Source of the DNA: Fulvia fulva
Taxonomy: Eukaryota > Ascomycota > Dothideomycetes > Mycosphaerellales > Mycosphaerellaceae
DNA length: 64,000 nucleotides
Reading direction: 5' to 3'
Assembly (NCBI RefSeq): GCF_020509005.1
Contig: NC_063019.1
Coordinates: forward strand, 434,001 to 498,000
Each line of letters opens with the position of its first letter. Within the stretch, counting starts at the first letter, position 1. The notes under the pieces are model-generated. The model saw only the letters and a program-made list of their open reading frames with translations, was not told the DNA's origin and searched no databases. Of the stretch, positions 41,560 to 53,639 are shown piece after piece. Both the position numbers and the translations under genes were made by a program.

Positions 41560-42672
41560 ATGAAGGCCTCAACTGTTGCTGCCAGCCTTGCGGCTGCCAC
41601 TGGTGCCGTTGCACAGCGCCCAATGGACATGAGCATCTGTGACTACTACACGACCGCCCTGCTCAAGGAGAACAACGCGACAAACCAGGAGACCCTCCTC
41701 ACCCTGGTCGTCAACACCGCCGTCATTGGTAACTACACCATGCCGAACGTTGGCATCAAGGTCCCCGGTATCCTTGCCAACGGCACTGGCGAGTACGAGG
41801 GCGTCAGCCTTCTCCCATACTTCAGCGGAGGTCTCGTCTCGACCAACGCTGGTGGCATGCCAAAGGCCGTCAACTTCCTCGACGATGGAGGTGCCGCCCC
41901 ATTGATGATGAACAAGGTAAGCCTTTCGTCCTCTTGGACTTTCTCCCGAGCATTGCTAACAATGTTGTTTCTTCCAGCCTGCCAACGGCACCAACTCGGC
42001 TCAGTACCGTCTCCTCACCCACCTGTACCAGTACTTCGGTGGTCTTTTGGGCTGCTCCCAGTTCGCCAACACCACTATGCAGTACCAGGGCGAGACCAGC
42101 CAGTACAACGTCCACAAGTACATGGGCCTGAACAAGGCTGAGGTCGGATACTTCATCTCCCAAGTCGGTAAGTTTTTCAATGCCGCTTTGCGACGCTCGT
42201 CGAAGTCCAGTAGCATCATCTGCTGTGCTGTTGTCGTATATTCTTTAGCCAAAGCTGACGATCATTTCCAGGCATGTCCGCCGCTTCCTTCGGTGTCACC
42301 GAGGATGATGTCAAGGCCGTCGGCATGGCCCTGAACGACGCTTTCGGCTACCGCTGTGCTGCCCCAGCTGCCATCCCAGCAACTGCCACTCCAGCCCTCC
42401 AGGCCATCTGCATTGCTGAGGACTGCCCAATTGCCACTGCCAACGCCACCTGCGCTGCCTACGACCCCGTTATGGAGCCAGCTATGGCTACCGGCTCCAT
42501 GATGGCCGGCGGTGGTATGTCCGGTTCCAACTCCTCCATGCCATCTGGCTCAAGCAGCGGCATGGCCTCCCCAACTGGCATGGAGCCAGCCATGAGCACT
42601 GGCGGTGCCGGCTCGCTCGTTGCACCAGTGATCGGTGTCGCCGCCATGGGCTTGGCCGTCATGGCACTTTAA
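41560..42672 (+). CDS. secreted GPI-anchored-type surface protein (315 aa)
   Basis: Three exons: 41560-41916, 41978-42167 and 42272-42672. The introns are 61 nt (GTAAGC to CCAG) and 104 nt (GTAAGT to CCAG), with exact phases. It has a signal peptide of about 18 residues (MKASTVAASLAAATGAVA). The ectodomain has several N-glycosylation sequons and blocks VVNTAVIGNYT, VKVPGILANGTG-like, VNFLDDGGAAPLMMN, YRLLTHLYQYFGGLLGCS and GMSAASFGVTEDDVKAVG. There are about six Cys, including CIAEDCP. The C-terminal 80 residues are Met/Ser/Gly/Pro-rich and end in a hydrophobic tail after small residues, typical of GPI attachment. I recognise it as a conserved ascomycete cell-surface family without a firm biochemical role. 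Confidence 0.75.
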
Positions 42673-43438
42673 GGGTGTGATGGAAAAATGAAAGAAGGAT
42701 GATACCCAGCTCGGTGTACATAATCGTTAATGAGAAGAGACATGAGTAGAACGAGATCGCTCCAGAGTCGATGACAATTGCCATCGACACCATTCCGACG
42801 CTCATGGAATCACTACTAAAAGACAAGGAGGACTTACTGGCATTGAAGGCCTTTCGCAGCAGTGGAATTCGCAGTAGTGGAGCTGATGCTCGTGGTCAGA
42901 CGCGCTGTGCATGTCGCGCGTCAAATCGTGTCAAGTCGGAATCTTCGCTTGTTCTTTCTCGTATACCGTAGTCTTGGCGCAGCAATAGTCTTGGCGCAAC
43001 AACACTTTCTCGAACCCTAACGTTGCAACTCATCTTATTGTATAACATCATACTCCAAGCATCAAGATTATCCGAGGACTTCGTGATTGCGTCCTCTCCT
43101 GGGGGAGAGGTGCAGATATTTCGAAACCTTGAATACCACATTGGCGCTGCATGTCGACCTCGTGTATCACGCCATATTGCTTGATGATGGAGGACCGTCG
43201 CGACTAGCAATGAGCAAGAAAGACGCGCTTCGACACGTGGAACGCCTGGTGCCAATCATCGCCCATATATCACTCCCCGGGACAGCTCTGGCGATGTCGT
43301 GTTGCTTAGAGGCATCTCGGGATGAAGCATTGAGTCCATCACATGTCAATTAGCCCGCCTGGAAGGCTTATGGAGTCCGGACCGGTCCTCGAAAGCGTCT
43401 GATGGTCGTCTCTAAACTTTGGTGCCTTGATGCAGGCC
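42673..43438. other. intergenic, no gene seen
   Basis: About 770 bases between convergent genes. Short frames only. Confidence 0.4.
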
Positions 43439-44932
43439 TCATCTTTGTTCCTCGCTATCGCTCCATTTCACATCGACCGTATGCCGGACCATAATCTTCT
43501 CGCTCCCATCGCTGACGATGCTTTCGGCTCGATCGCGGCCGGCGCTTATTGTCGTCAGGGTGGCATCAACCTGGTAAAGCGCTCGGGACACCGCATCAAC
43601 ATGGCTGTGCTGCCGTCCTGTACCGCCCCTTTGATTACGGGTCGTCTTCTGGTCTCGACTTTTCATGCTGGACATCCCATAGGAATCGCTCTGACTTGTC
43701 GAACCCATCATGGTCCCGTGTAGTTGCTCATTGGTTGTACCCAAATAACCTGGGAGTCTTTGGTCAGCTCTGGTTCGAGCAATGGTCTTGTCAGACCGCA
43801 CTTACCTGTCGAGAACTGGCGCAAGAAGAGATGCATGCAAGGTATTGTGGCGGCCATCAGACTGTAGTGCATTTCGACACTAGTGTAGATCGTCGGTAAG
43901 ACGTAATCCCAGGTAAAATCGATGTCAACTTGCCCATCTTCGGCAGACAGCATTTTCACCACTGCCAGGACGCGAGCTAGGGCGAGACCGCTGGCACTTC
44001 AACAACGTTAGCAGATGCCTCTCGCGAAGGTATGTTGTACTTACGGGATCCGAAATGCGAAACCTACGATCACGGTGATCTTGGCTGACAGCTTCATTTT
44101 CAAATTCCAAACCAAAAAGCATGGCAGCACGAACAGCGCCACCTCCAGGAGGATACTCAACGCTCCAAGACCGATCCATGCGCCTCGAACATCCGCCCTA
44201 GCTCGCTTGATCTCGAGCGACTACAAACAGAAGGGTGTCAACCACACTCGAGAACCAGGTGGCAGTGTCTCAAACTATGATGGACCGCGTGGGATATGCG
44301 CTGAGCGACGCGCCACATTCACACCATAGTCTCAGACACTGCTCGATGCCTTCTGCCCTGCTAAAATGTACCGTGAAGATGGTGGCCAGAACCCCCCCAA
44401 GTTATGATCAAGCCAGTGATGACCCGAGCTGCATATATGTGCTGCTTGTATGTCGACAGCCGCAGGAGCAGAAGAGACACAGCTAACTTGGATCCCGTCA
44501 AGGCCACGATACTAATCACGTCGCTTGCGTAAAGAGCCTGAGCAACAGTTGGTCAGCACCGGACACTTCGTTGCTTGTGTGCACAGCCTACATGCCACGC
44601 CTCCATCGACTGCTCTACACTCAGATCTGAACGATGCACGCCCAATCCACGATCAATGGCAACGAAGACGGCGATGCTTTGCCCGCAGGCGAAAAGCTGT
44701 GAGATCGTTAGCAACACGTCTCGTCGAATTGGGCGGGTTCAAATACGCTGCCTAGCATCGTCGCCCAATCATCCCATCCTATGAGCTTCGCCCAAGGCCA
44801 TCGTATCGTGAGCCTGAAGCCCAAGAAGAGTACCATGGCCACCAGCATCAAACCAGCCGCGATTGTCACCAAAGGACCACGGTCTGACGCGGAAATGGCC
44901 GTACTCCATTGTTCACCTCCGGTTTCTGCCAT
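43439..44932 (-). pseudogene. Pth11-like seven-transmembrane receptor with a single one-base insertion
   Basis: Six exons on the minus strand: 44932-44747, 44696-44592, 44537-44276, 44220-44045, 43990-43806 and 43749-43439. Introns are 50-56 nt with GT-AG ends. The protein is a fungal rhodopsin-domain / Pth11-like receptor: AAGLMLVAMVLFLGFRL, LFACGQSIAVFVAIDRGLGV, ALYASDVISIVALTGSKLAV, ALSILLEVALFVLPCFLVWN, FTWDYVLPTIYTSVEMHYSL and CMHLFLRQFSTGYLG. A long Ser/Thr-rich cytosolic tail follows. The exons sum to 1225 nt, exactly one too many for 408 codons. The extra base lies in the C7 run 44392-44398 (G7 on the coding strand), where ITW must continue as VLATIFTV. It is either a real frameshift or a homopolymer sequencing error. 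Pth11-like proteins sense surface or extracellular cues. Confidence 0.7.
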
Positions 44933-45631
44933 TGTGCCTCCTACATCAACAGCCCTCAGGCTCTGTTCCAGGCCTGTCGGTACCCAAAAGAAATCGTGAG
45001 AAACCGAATGTTGAAGGAAAGCTCAACAGGAAGTCCTCCAGATGCGATACATGATCGGGACCACCGCGCGAAGAAGGCAGCATTGCGAGTTGTTGTAGTA
45101 CGACCCTGTGAAGACTCGGCTATCGCGTTTTCCAATGCCGACCAAAGCGCTGCAAGATGGCGAGGCTGCTGATTCGAGAAGTGTTACTCATCTCGAAGTT
45201 CGGCGAGTTGTCCGGTGATTCATCACACATGGCACTATACATGCAGCAGATCGGGGGATTACCGTTCCACACGCATTCATAGGTGCACTACGCGGCCAAG
45301 ACGTGTACTTCGAGGTCCATACAAGTTCCGAAGTCGGCTCAATCGCGGCACGCCAGGCTGTCTCGCATACCATGACCGGAACTTGTACGGCAGAATGCTT
45401 ATCGATGCTTGCCCACAGACGCGGCGCAACCCTCACATCTCCTTTCCGGCTATATCGCTTACTGGCGGTGCACCAACAAACCAAAGTCTCCATCCCGCGG
45501 TCGGAGGCCTGGACTCTCTTGAGTTATTCCTCCACCTGTGCAGGTCATGCGAGGAGACATTGCTTGAGAACCCTTCTCCCAACGCGGCTCGACACATTCA
45601 TCCAGTGTCGCTGAGCATTGGTATCGACATC
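44933..45631. promoter_or_regulatory. divergent intergenic region receptor/permease
   Basis: About 700 bases between the divergent receptor-like and permease genes. Frames are open but not protein-like. Contains both promoters. Confidence 0.35.
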
Positions 45632-47734
45632 ATGGACTACGAGCTGAAGAACAGAGGCCATGTCGCGGTCGAGCGCCAGCAGTCGAACGATGGTGTGGCG
45701 GCGGACTGCACGCAGGCAGACTATGTCGATATGCGAAGACTTGGGACGAAGCAAGAATTGAGACGCAACTTCAGATTCACCTCGATTCTAGGCTTCGTCG
45801 CGGTGGCGATGGGCACGTGGGAAGTCACGCTGAGTGCTACTGCGGCAGGCCTAACGAATGGCGGTACTGGTGGCATGGTATGTCTTCGCCTCAAGAACAG
45901 TCTGACTATACACTGAATCGGGATCAGATCTGGATGTTTTTGGGCTCATTCATCTGCTTCGGCTCAATCGTGCTGTCACTCGCTGAGATGTCATCGATGG
46001 CGCCTACAGCTGGCGGACAGTATCATTGGGTGAGTGCTTTGAGAGCGAAGGCGTGAGCTTTTGCAGGGCTGACACGCGACACAGCGCCGAAGAGCACCCT
46101 TGGTGCTGGGGCTCTGTTCTATGCTCTCGAGATAGTGACTGACGGCACTGTGTCTACAGGCCAGCGAGTTTGCACCAAGGAGCCATCAGAAGTTCATCTC
46201 GTACATTGCTGGCTGGATGAGTACGTTGTCTTGGCAATGCGGTACTTTTTCTGGCATGTTCTTGCTCGGGTACGTATGCCAACGTGTGTCTGTATTATTC
46301 GATGCGCTTGGCGTCATTCACTTCGCGCTGAACATAGTCGCCAAGCCAGACATTCTGGGTCCAGGATAGCTGACGTCCTTCAGAACGCAGATACAAGGCC
46401 TTATCGCAATAACCCACGATGACTACTCGCCACAACCCTACCAAGGCTATCTCTTCGTCATCGCTATGGTCAGCCTCGGGCTTCTGATCAACACCTGGGG
46501 CGCGAAGCACCTCCCACTAGTCGAAGGCGTCATCCTCATCTTCCACGTCTTCGGCTTCGCCACGGTCCTCATCGTCCTCTGGGTCTTATCTCCACGCAAC
46601 ACAGCACGAGAAGTCTTCAGCTCCTTCGAGAATTCCGGCGGATGGTCCACCACGGCTTTGAGCATGCTGGTCGGTCAAGTGACGTCGATTTACGGTCTCA
46701 TCGGTTCTGATGGTGCGGCACATATGGCTGAAGAGACTCGAGATGCCTCTATCATCGTGCCGAGATGTATGACCTGGAGTTATGTGCTGAATGGCGCCAT
46801 GGGGTTTGCTATGTTGATCACATACTGCTTCTGCTTGACGGACGTGGATGCCGCGATAAATTCCAGGAGTGGATTCCCCTACATTCACGTCTTTCAGACT
46901 GGGACAGGTTCGACTGGAGGTGCTATTGGACTGACGTCGATCATCTTGATTCTGGGGATAGGTAAGTGCAATCTTGACCGAGAGAGTCGGAGCATATCAC
47001 TGACTCTGATCTGTTCACCAGCCGGAGCCACCTCCTTCTTTGCCTCAACCTCCCGCCAGACCTTCGCTTTCGCACGCGACAAGGGGCTGCCCGGTTGGCA
47101 ATGGATCGGTAGTGTACATCCTATACTTCACATTCCACTCAATGCCATTCTGGTGACCTATGGATTTACCCTACTTCTTTCCTTGATCAATCTCGGGAGC
47201 ACAATCGCCTTATAAGTACTGACAGCGTATTAAATATCGCATGCCTATTGACACATTACAGCAACGCCATCATCTCCCTCCAGCTTCTGGCATTGATGTC
47301 AACCTACGTCATCAGTGTGGGCTCGATCGCCTGGAAGCGTATTCGAGGCGAAACATTACCGCGTTGCAGATGGTCGCTGGGCTGGGCGGGCTTGCCGATC
47401 AATTGCTTTGCTTTTGTCTATTCTTGTTGGGTAAGTTCTCAGAGGCCAAAATACCTTGCAGTGCCGAAGGTCGCTAATCATCATTTACTTACAGGCCATG
47501 GTCTGGGTTTGCTTCCCAATCTCGGTACCAGTCGCCGCGGGTAAGTCCAAGTAAAAGATCAAAGGCATCCCCCCAACGGCTAACAACTTCGCAGAAAGCA
47601 TGAACTACGCCATCGTGATGTTTTCAGGTGTCCTGGTCATTGCACTGATATGCTATGCTGTCCAAGGACGGCATGTCTACCAGGGGCCTGTCGTCAACGT
47701 CAATTCGGATGTGTTCGACGAGAGGAACTTCTAG
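45632..47734 (+). pseudogene. amino-acid/GABA-choline permease (APC family) with mutated splice donor
   Basis: Eight exons: 45632-45877, 45928-46029, 46160-46269, 46384-46961, 47022-47211, 47262-47430, 47495-47540 and 47595-47734. Phases sum exactly to 526 aa. The product is a 12-TM APC-superfamily permease of the fungal GABA/choline type: FTSILGFVAVAMGTWEVTL, LSLAEMSSMAPTAGGQYHW, EFAPRSHQKFISYIAGWMST, GSDGAAHMAEETRDASIIVP, SRQTFAFARDKGLPGW and NAIISLQLLALMSTYVIS. The only defect is the donor of intron 5 (47212-47261). It reads ATAAGT instead of GTAAGT, and without splicing the frame stops at TAA 47213-47215. A G-to-A change at +1 is the simplest cause. AT-AG splicing or recent inactivation are the alternatives. 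It is divergent from the receptor. Confidence 0.75.
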
Positions 47735-48998
47735 GCACAACGTCTTGCGTGGCCAGCCGAGTGTGAGGAGAGATCACCGTTTCCGCTCTGCAGTACTTCC
47801 CGAAGAGTACTCTCCACACAGCTGGCCTTGAAATAGTCATCCGGAGCACTTCGCGCATCAATGCTCAAAGCTGGAACAATCATAGGCTCGCCGTCAATAG
47901 TGTTCAAGACTCTATTTGCAGCCATTGTTCCGAGCACCATGGCCATTGTCGTGGTTCCGACTTTTGTTCAGCTCATCGGAACATCATCAGCCGCCACGCG
48001 AAAGCTCGTCGCGCACATCTCGCAGCTCTTTCTCGTGATACGATGTTAGTGAAGAAGTCGAGACACACAAATGCACAACAGTGTACAAAAATAGCCTTTG
48101 CGGGCGATTTTCACGATGAGCCGGCTTGGCGACAGCATCTAGACGAGCTAGGTTCTAGACGACATCTGAGTTCGTGAGGCGCCAAACTTCTCCTCCCCTT
48201 TCTGGTCAGCTCTTGCATCTGAATCTGCGAAGAACCCTTGCAACTCTGCCTACAATGGGGGCGATGACCACGCCGGCCGCTTCCCGATACAATGCACGAC
48301 CCAGAGATCTACACATCAGCACGACGTACCGCAGTACTTGGATGTCAACATCTCGCCATGCCTCGGGTAGCAACACCAATGCCTTTCGGTCCAGACCGCC
48401 ACAGCTGAGCATGGCTGCGAGCTTCCAAGAACGAAACGATACGCTGTTTGCTTTTCGGGACGATCTATCCTCGCGGCGCTCTTTCGTTCCGCTCAGCGCA
48501 CGCCACGCTATTCGTGACAGTCACGCTTCGTCTACACAATTCCATCCGACTGGAAAGCTTGGTGTCCAGACTCGCGGGCCACACACGTGGCTGGCTGAAA
48601 GGGCTTGCTCTCGACAGCTTCGGGCGCTCCTCGCCAAGTGAAGACCGGATGCGGCCAGGGCATATACTACTGAACATTACTCGCAGCCAAGCCTTTGCTG
48701 GGGCCGTTACCACGTGAGATATGCAGCTGGCCGCCATGATGTGGCGTTCACGGCTCTCCTGGATTGGCTGCAGTCCCGCCAATATCGCTCCCATGCACTT
48801 CAGGTGCAGCGAAGTGTAAGTTCGAAAACTGTTCCGCTCGGAATCGATACTAAGCGCAGTTACGAGAAAAGTCATGTTGTGCCTCAGGGTCATTGGAAGC
48901 TACGCGGTGCCGTTGCTGCTAACAATGACCTTATATACTCGCGCCCTGGACCTGGACGAACAACCCAAATTTAAGGTATCATCCATTTCACTTTCAAG
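47735..48998. other. intergenic, no gene seen; TATA-like site near tyrosinase
   Basis: About 1.25 kb. No supportable gene. The right end is the tyrosinase promoter. Confidence 0.4.
48932..48937 (+). promoter_or_regulatory. TATA box candidate for tyrosinase
   Basis: TATATA (in ccttatatactcg) about 65 bases before ATG 48999. Confidence 0.35.
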
Positions 48999-51219
48999 AT
49001 GAAGTTCTTTTCAGGAGTCCTCCTGGCCTCTTTGACCTTTACCGCTGCGTACATCCCAGTTCCTAGACGAGATGTCAGCCAGAGCCAAAATGCAAACCCA
49101 CCGCAGAGGAAGGACATTACGACCATGGGCAAGGAGGAGTTCAGCCTGTATATCCTTGCGATGCAGCAATGGCAGAAGGCTCAACCTTCAGAGATCGGTG
49201 GCTACTTCCAGGTAAGTTTCACAATGATAGGCACTGCCGAGACATTGGCTTGTGACCCTTGTCATCGGCCCACTCTGCTGGGACATTGCCACGTGCTCTG
49301 CGAGTATAGCTACTGACAACATCTGGACAGGTCTGTGGTATCCACGGCGCACCTCATCAATACTGGGATGATTCTGGCAGCTACCAAGCGAACACTCGGC
49401 AGGGTAACAAGGGTGGAGGCTACTGTAAGCATTCCTATATCGACATCGCTGTTGCGCATAACACTGACTCGGTTCTTCTCTAGGTTTTCACGGCACAAAG
49501 GACTTCTACTTATGGCACAGACCGTACATCGCGCTATACGAGCAGCAGCTGAAGGCCATCGCCACAAATATCGCCAACAACTGGTACTCACCGCAGAGAG
49601 CGACTTACCAGGCCGCCGCGAACACGCTGAGGCTGCCTTACTGGGACTGGGCAAAGTCAGGTACCGTACCTTCGCAAATCGCCAACTCCCAAATCACCAT
49701 CGTTAGCCAAAGCACCGGCCAATCACAAACCATTGCAAACCCTCTCTTTTCCCATACCACGACTGGATCTCTAGGCAACGGCATTAGCGTAGGACGAAAT
49801 GGCGGGAGGACAACCTACCGATCCGGGACGTACGTGAAAGACATGAGCAGCCAGTTCTCTGGCCTGAGGCGAGGCGTTGCTCTTCTGTTCAACACGCCGA
49901 ATGTGTGCTGGAACGTATTTGCAACCTACGATTCCAGTGAAAGATCCAGCTGTGGCGCATCATCGGTCAACAGTCTGGAAGGTGTCCACAACACGGTCCA
50001 CAACACGATTTGCGGGACGATGTGCAACTTAGACGCCTCTGCGTTCGGTGAGTAGTCCGTTCAGCCCGTCCTGTCGATACGTTGTACTGACTACGTGATC
50101 TTCAAGATCCAATCTTCTGGCTCCACCACGCCAACGTCGATAGAATCGGCGCACTGTGGCAGGCCCTGAATCCAAACACTCGTCAACCGACCACGAGGTC
50201 CAGCAGTGGCAATTTCGTCTGGGATTCGGGCTCCCAGCGCGGTGATACTTTCTCGTACATGCCATTCCGCACACAAAACACCGGTACTGCTTGGTGGACG
50301 CCTGCCATGTCCTACGACGTTCGCATGTCGGGCTATACATACCCAGAGATCGCAGATCGACCAAGCGTGTCAACTCTGCAGAGCCGCCTGAACAACATTT
50401 ACGGCAACGGTCGTAGTCAACAGGCTGTCAGCACCAACGCAAAGCGTGACGATGAGTTCCTCGCGTTGGAGGAACGCCAGGCTTCAGCGAACTTGATCAC
50501 GCCACCCTCGCAAGCTGCCTTGGCTCCATTCCGAGCTTCGTTGATCAACGTCAACGGAAGCTACTCTGAGTACAGCGCTGAAGTCACGATTCGGAAGTAT
50601 GTACTACACTCCACAAGAGTCATGATTCGCCGCTAACGCTTCTTCCCACAGGTCCGTAGCACCCGGCGAGTCTTTCAACCTTCACCTCTTTTTCGGGGAC
50701 GTCGACGTGAGCAGGATTGCCAACTCGGACTACCTCGATGCATCAAACCGTGTCGGCGGCATCTCCGTGTCTCAAGCATCTTCGACCAACGGCGCCAACG
50801 CTGCACACGGTGTTGTGCCCATTACCGATGCCCTCCTCAACACCCTCATCGCTGGTGGCATTAAGGACCTCAAGCCTTCTACAGTCCGTCAATACGTGCG
50901 CGCCAAGTTCGTGTGGAGACTCGTCACTGCGAGTGGCAAGGACATTGGCGGAACTAAGGCACGTGGCAATGGTTTGGCTATCAGAGTCAGACGCACTGTT
51001 GTAACGCCAGATGGCGGTGCTCAAGCCGTGCCAGTCGTGGCTGCACCAGAGGCTCTGGTTGACACCACCGATAACACGAAGGCGGCGCCACTGCCTGCTG
51101 GTGTGGCGGCCTCCTCGGTTTCTAGCGCAGCTCCAGCTTCGACTGGAACATCCAGTGTGTCTTCGAGTGCGGCGGCGAGTTCGACGGCGACAGCTGATGA
51201 TGCGGAGTCAACGGCATAA
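48999..51219 (+). CDS. secreted fungal tyrosinase (type 3 copper), 642 aa
   Basis: Five exons: 48999-49211, 49331-49424, 49484-50047, 50107-50596 and 50652-51219. Introns are 119, 59, 59 and 55 nt, with exact phases. It has a signal peptide (MKFFSGVLLASLTFTAAY). CuA ligands are the His in VCGIHGAPHQYWD and the two in FHGTKDFYLWHRPYIALYEQ. CuB ligands are the HNTVH in SLEGVHNTVHNTICG and the His in DPIFWLHHANVDRIGALW. The Cys in YCFHGT may form the thioether bridge known in the family. A C-terminal beta domain (SVAPGESFNLHLFFGDVDVS) and a Ser/Ala/Thr-rich tail follow. The enzyme oxidises mono- and diphenols to quinones, for melanin or phenolic detoxification. The signal peptide implies secretion. 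Confidence 0.93.
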
Positions 51220-51433
51220 GCAGCAGATTTCTTGCATATAGAGTAACGATTTCTTTACCTCACTACTTTCTTCCAGATCCAACAGCTATGGCGATAACAA
51301 ACATCGCCCCCCTCTTTCCTTGCTCGCATATAAAGAGCTAGAACGTTTGCTCACGGCTTGAAGCAATTGTACTGCCTATAAGACGGCCATTCCAGCCACT
51401 GACAATGATGGCTAACAGAAGACGTCAACATTC

Positions 51434-52249
51434 ATGAAGTCCGACACCGACCTAACCAAGAAGACGGTGAAGCAGCTCATGAGGCCATCGTCAATGGATG
51501 TCAACGGAGGCTAACCATTGTCAAGTGAGCTACAGTCGGAGTGCCTCATCAGGATCTACATCAACGACCAGGCCGAGCCCTACCTGATACAACAACGGCT
51601 ACTGCAATCTGCAAGCAAGCTGCTGGGCACAGACACGCGCAAGGAGCAAGGTATCCGTATTGAGTGCAGCAAGGAGGACGCTACATGCTGGAGGATCATA
51701 CTCTACTGGATCGTCCAGCACGAGCTTCCTGACGACGTTCAAACCGAAGAAACCGATTCTTGGTTCGATGAAAACCACCTCATCATGTGCTGGCTGCTTG
51801 CCGACAAGTACGAGATCCGGTCCTTCCAGGACGAGGCCATGACGACTCTCATGGAGTCCTTCAACAGAGCCGGGTGGGACTCAATGACCGTGGAGACCAT
51901 CCTAAAAGTGTTCAAGCAGACACCACGAGGCTCCAAGCTCCGTGAGCTACTCGCAGAGCACGTGGTCGAGATACAGAAGGTGGAGAAATACGTGCATCCA
52001 CTTATGGCGGAGTACGTGGAGCCGCATCGTGGGACTGAGTTCTATAAGCTCTACAAGAAGAAAGAGAAGGAATGGGACAGCATTCTTGGTTTGCCGAAGT
52101 GGGAGCATAAATTTGCTGATGCGAACGCCGACTTTTGGAAGAAGTACTTGTATGCGCCAGAGAAGTGCAATTTGCTGCGATTTCGTGGCGAGGAGTATGT
52201 GCAAGGATGGAGGCCTGGACGAGAATATTTTGGTTTGGATGAGGTATAA
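51434..52249 (+). CDS. BTB/POZ-like domain protein, tandem copy 1 (248 aa)
   Basis: The main frame has no ATG at its start. The best model uses ATG 51434, exon 1 to 51466 (MKSDTDLTKKT), a 69-nt intron (51467-51535, GTGAAG donor, GCTAAC branch, CTACAG acceptor), and exon 2 51536-52249. Without this intron the same frame meets TAA at 51512-51514. The N-terminal 120 residues follow the degenerate fungal BTB pattern (RIYINDQAEPYLIQQRLLQS, CWRIILYWIVQHELP, LIMCWLLADKYEIRSFQDEA), then helical TVETILKVFKQTPRGSKLRE. The copy at 52462 has the same intron position and layout (NTPPGSKLRDF). By family such proteins may be CUL3 adaptors or unrelated scaffolds. Role unknown. Confidence 0.7.
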
Positions 52250-52461
52250 GGTAGACTGTCGTTCATGCCTTCACATCAGGACGATGACAAGGATCATCAC
52301 TAGCGGCATCACTAGCGTGCACACATGCCTCCTGATCCTTGTCGCGGTTTCCTCATTGCTGCAACAGCGAAACGCAATCTTGACTTCACCTCATCTCTCC
52401 ACTTTGAACTCATCACACGCACTGCACCATCAGCAGCACTACCACAACCACACATCACGAC

Positions 52462-53244
52462 ATGGCGGCGGAAACCATCGCACAATCGCTCGACGACCTT
52501 GCGAGGTAAGCATTCGCTTTGCCCGTATTTAATAGCATCATGCGCTGACCATGGTATAGCGCACTCCAAACAGACCGCCTCATCAAGCTGCACATCGGCA
52601 ATCAAGAGCGCCCGTACAACATCCAACAGCTCTTCCTTGTCAACTGCTCGGAGTACTTTGCGAAAGCATTACGCGACAATCAATTCGCCGAGGCACGAAG
52701 TGGCACCTTCCGACTACTCGAGGATCGCGAGGATACCTGGAAAGTACTTCTGTACTGGATGACACACCGCGAGTTGCCTGGTGACTATATCAAGAATGAT
52801 CTCCTGCTGGCTGTTAGATGCTGGATACTGGGCGACAAGTACGACATCAAGCTCTTCCAAGACGACGTGATGCTTATGATGATAAGTTACGGGGCCGAAA
52901 CCTCCTCTGATCCAACCCCGGAGATGGTTCGTGAAGTCTTCTATAACACACCGCCAGGTTCTAAACTGCGAGACTTCATCACCGAGGAGAGCGTGTATCT
53001 GTTTGAGCCGGGAGTACGAAGTGACAGACTGGGAGATGCAGTTCTGCGGAAGAACATCGGCGAGCTGGACGAGACTGGGTTTCTGCCACTGTACACCGAG
53101 AAGAAGAGGGAATATAATGCGCAGGGAGGTGATCCAGATTGGTGCGACAGATTTCGTGACGGCTGTTGGAAGCGCTACCTTCGTGGTCCTGCTGAGCGGT
53201 ATCAGGGATGGGCATTGGACACTGCCGACTGCATGCGAGAATGA
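52462..53244 (+). CDS. BTB/POZ-like domain protein, tandem copy 2 (242 aa)
   Basis: Two exons, 52462-52505 and 52560-53244, with a 54-nt intron (GTAAGC, branch CTGAC, acceptor TATAG). BTB-type N-terminus: LIKLHIGNQERPYNIQQLFL, VNCSEYFAKALRD, TWKVLLYWMTHRELP and CWILGDKYDIKLFQDDVM. Then comes a helical region with VREVFYNTPPGSKLRDFI and a charged C-terminus ending with a WCDRFRDGCWKRYL block comparable to FWKKYL in copy 1. It is clearly a tandem duplicate of the gene at 51434 but diverged. No target-binding domain such as Kelch or MATH is visible. Confidence 0.75.
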
Positions 53245-53639
53245 CAGCGTGGTGACGTTTGGCATTGATGGGCCAGTAGCAGCTCGTCAGGAAGATAGCA
53301 CGAAAAAGCGTTTATCCAAACATTAACTTTACGTCCATTATCTATGTGTGATTACATGTACTTCGTGTGTCTTCGTTCCACATTCTTCGCCCGCTCCAAA
53401 CACCATAGCACTCAAAGGCACCGCAAATGGTCTCCATCATCATCCGCCACCATCAACACGCCTATGCACAAGACCGTCGCTAGTCCACTGGGCCGTCCTT
53501 CCACCCGCAGCATCAAACATAAAAGCCTCAGCTGCGCAGACACGACAGCACCCAGCGAGCCTTAGAGCCTGATCATGAAGCCGGACGATGAAGTCTCCCC
53601 TTCACGCTCGTACCAAATCATCCGACATAGTCAAACAAT
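53245..53639. other. intergenic between convergent genes
   Basis: About 395 bases. Nothing recognised. Confidence 0.4.

Noticed and set aside
46097..46111. AGCACC-CTT-GGTGCT hairpin inside permease intron 3
   Set aside because: A short six-pair hairpin with a three-base loop is expected by chance, and there is no known binding partner.
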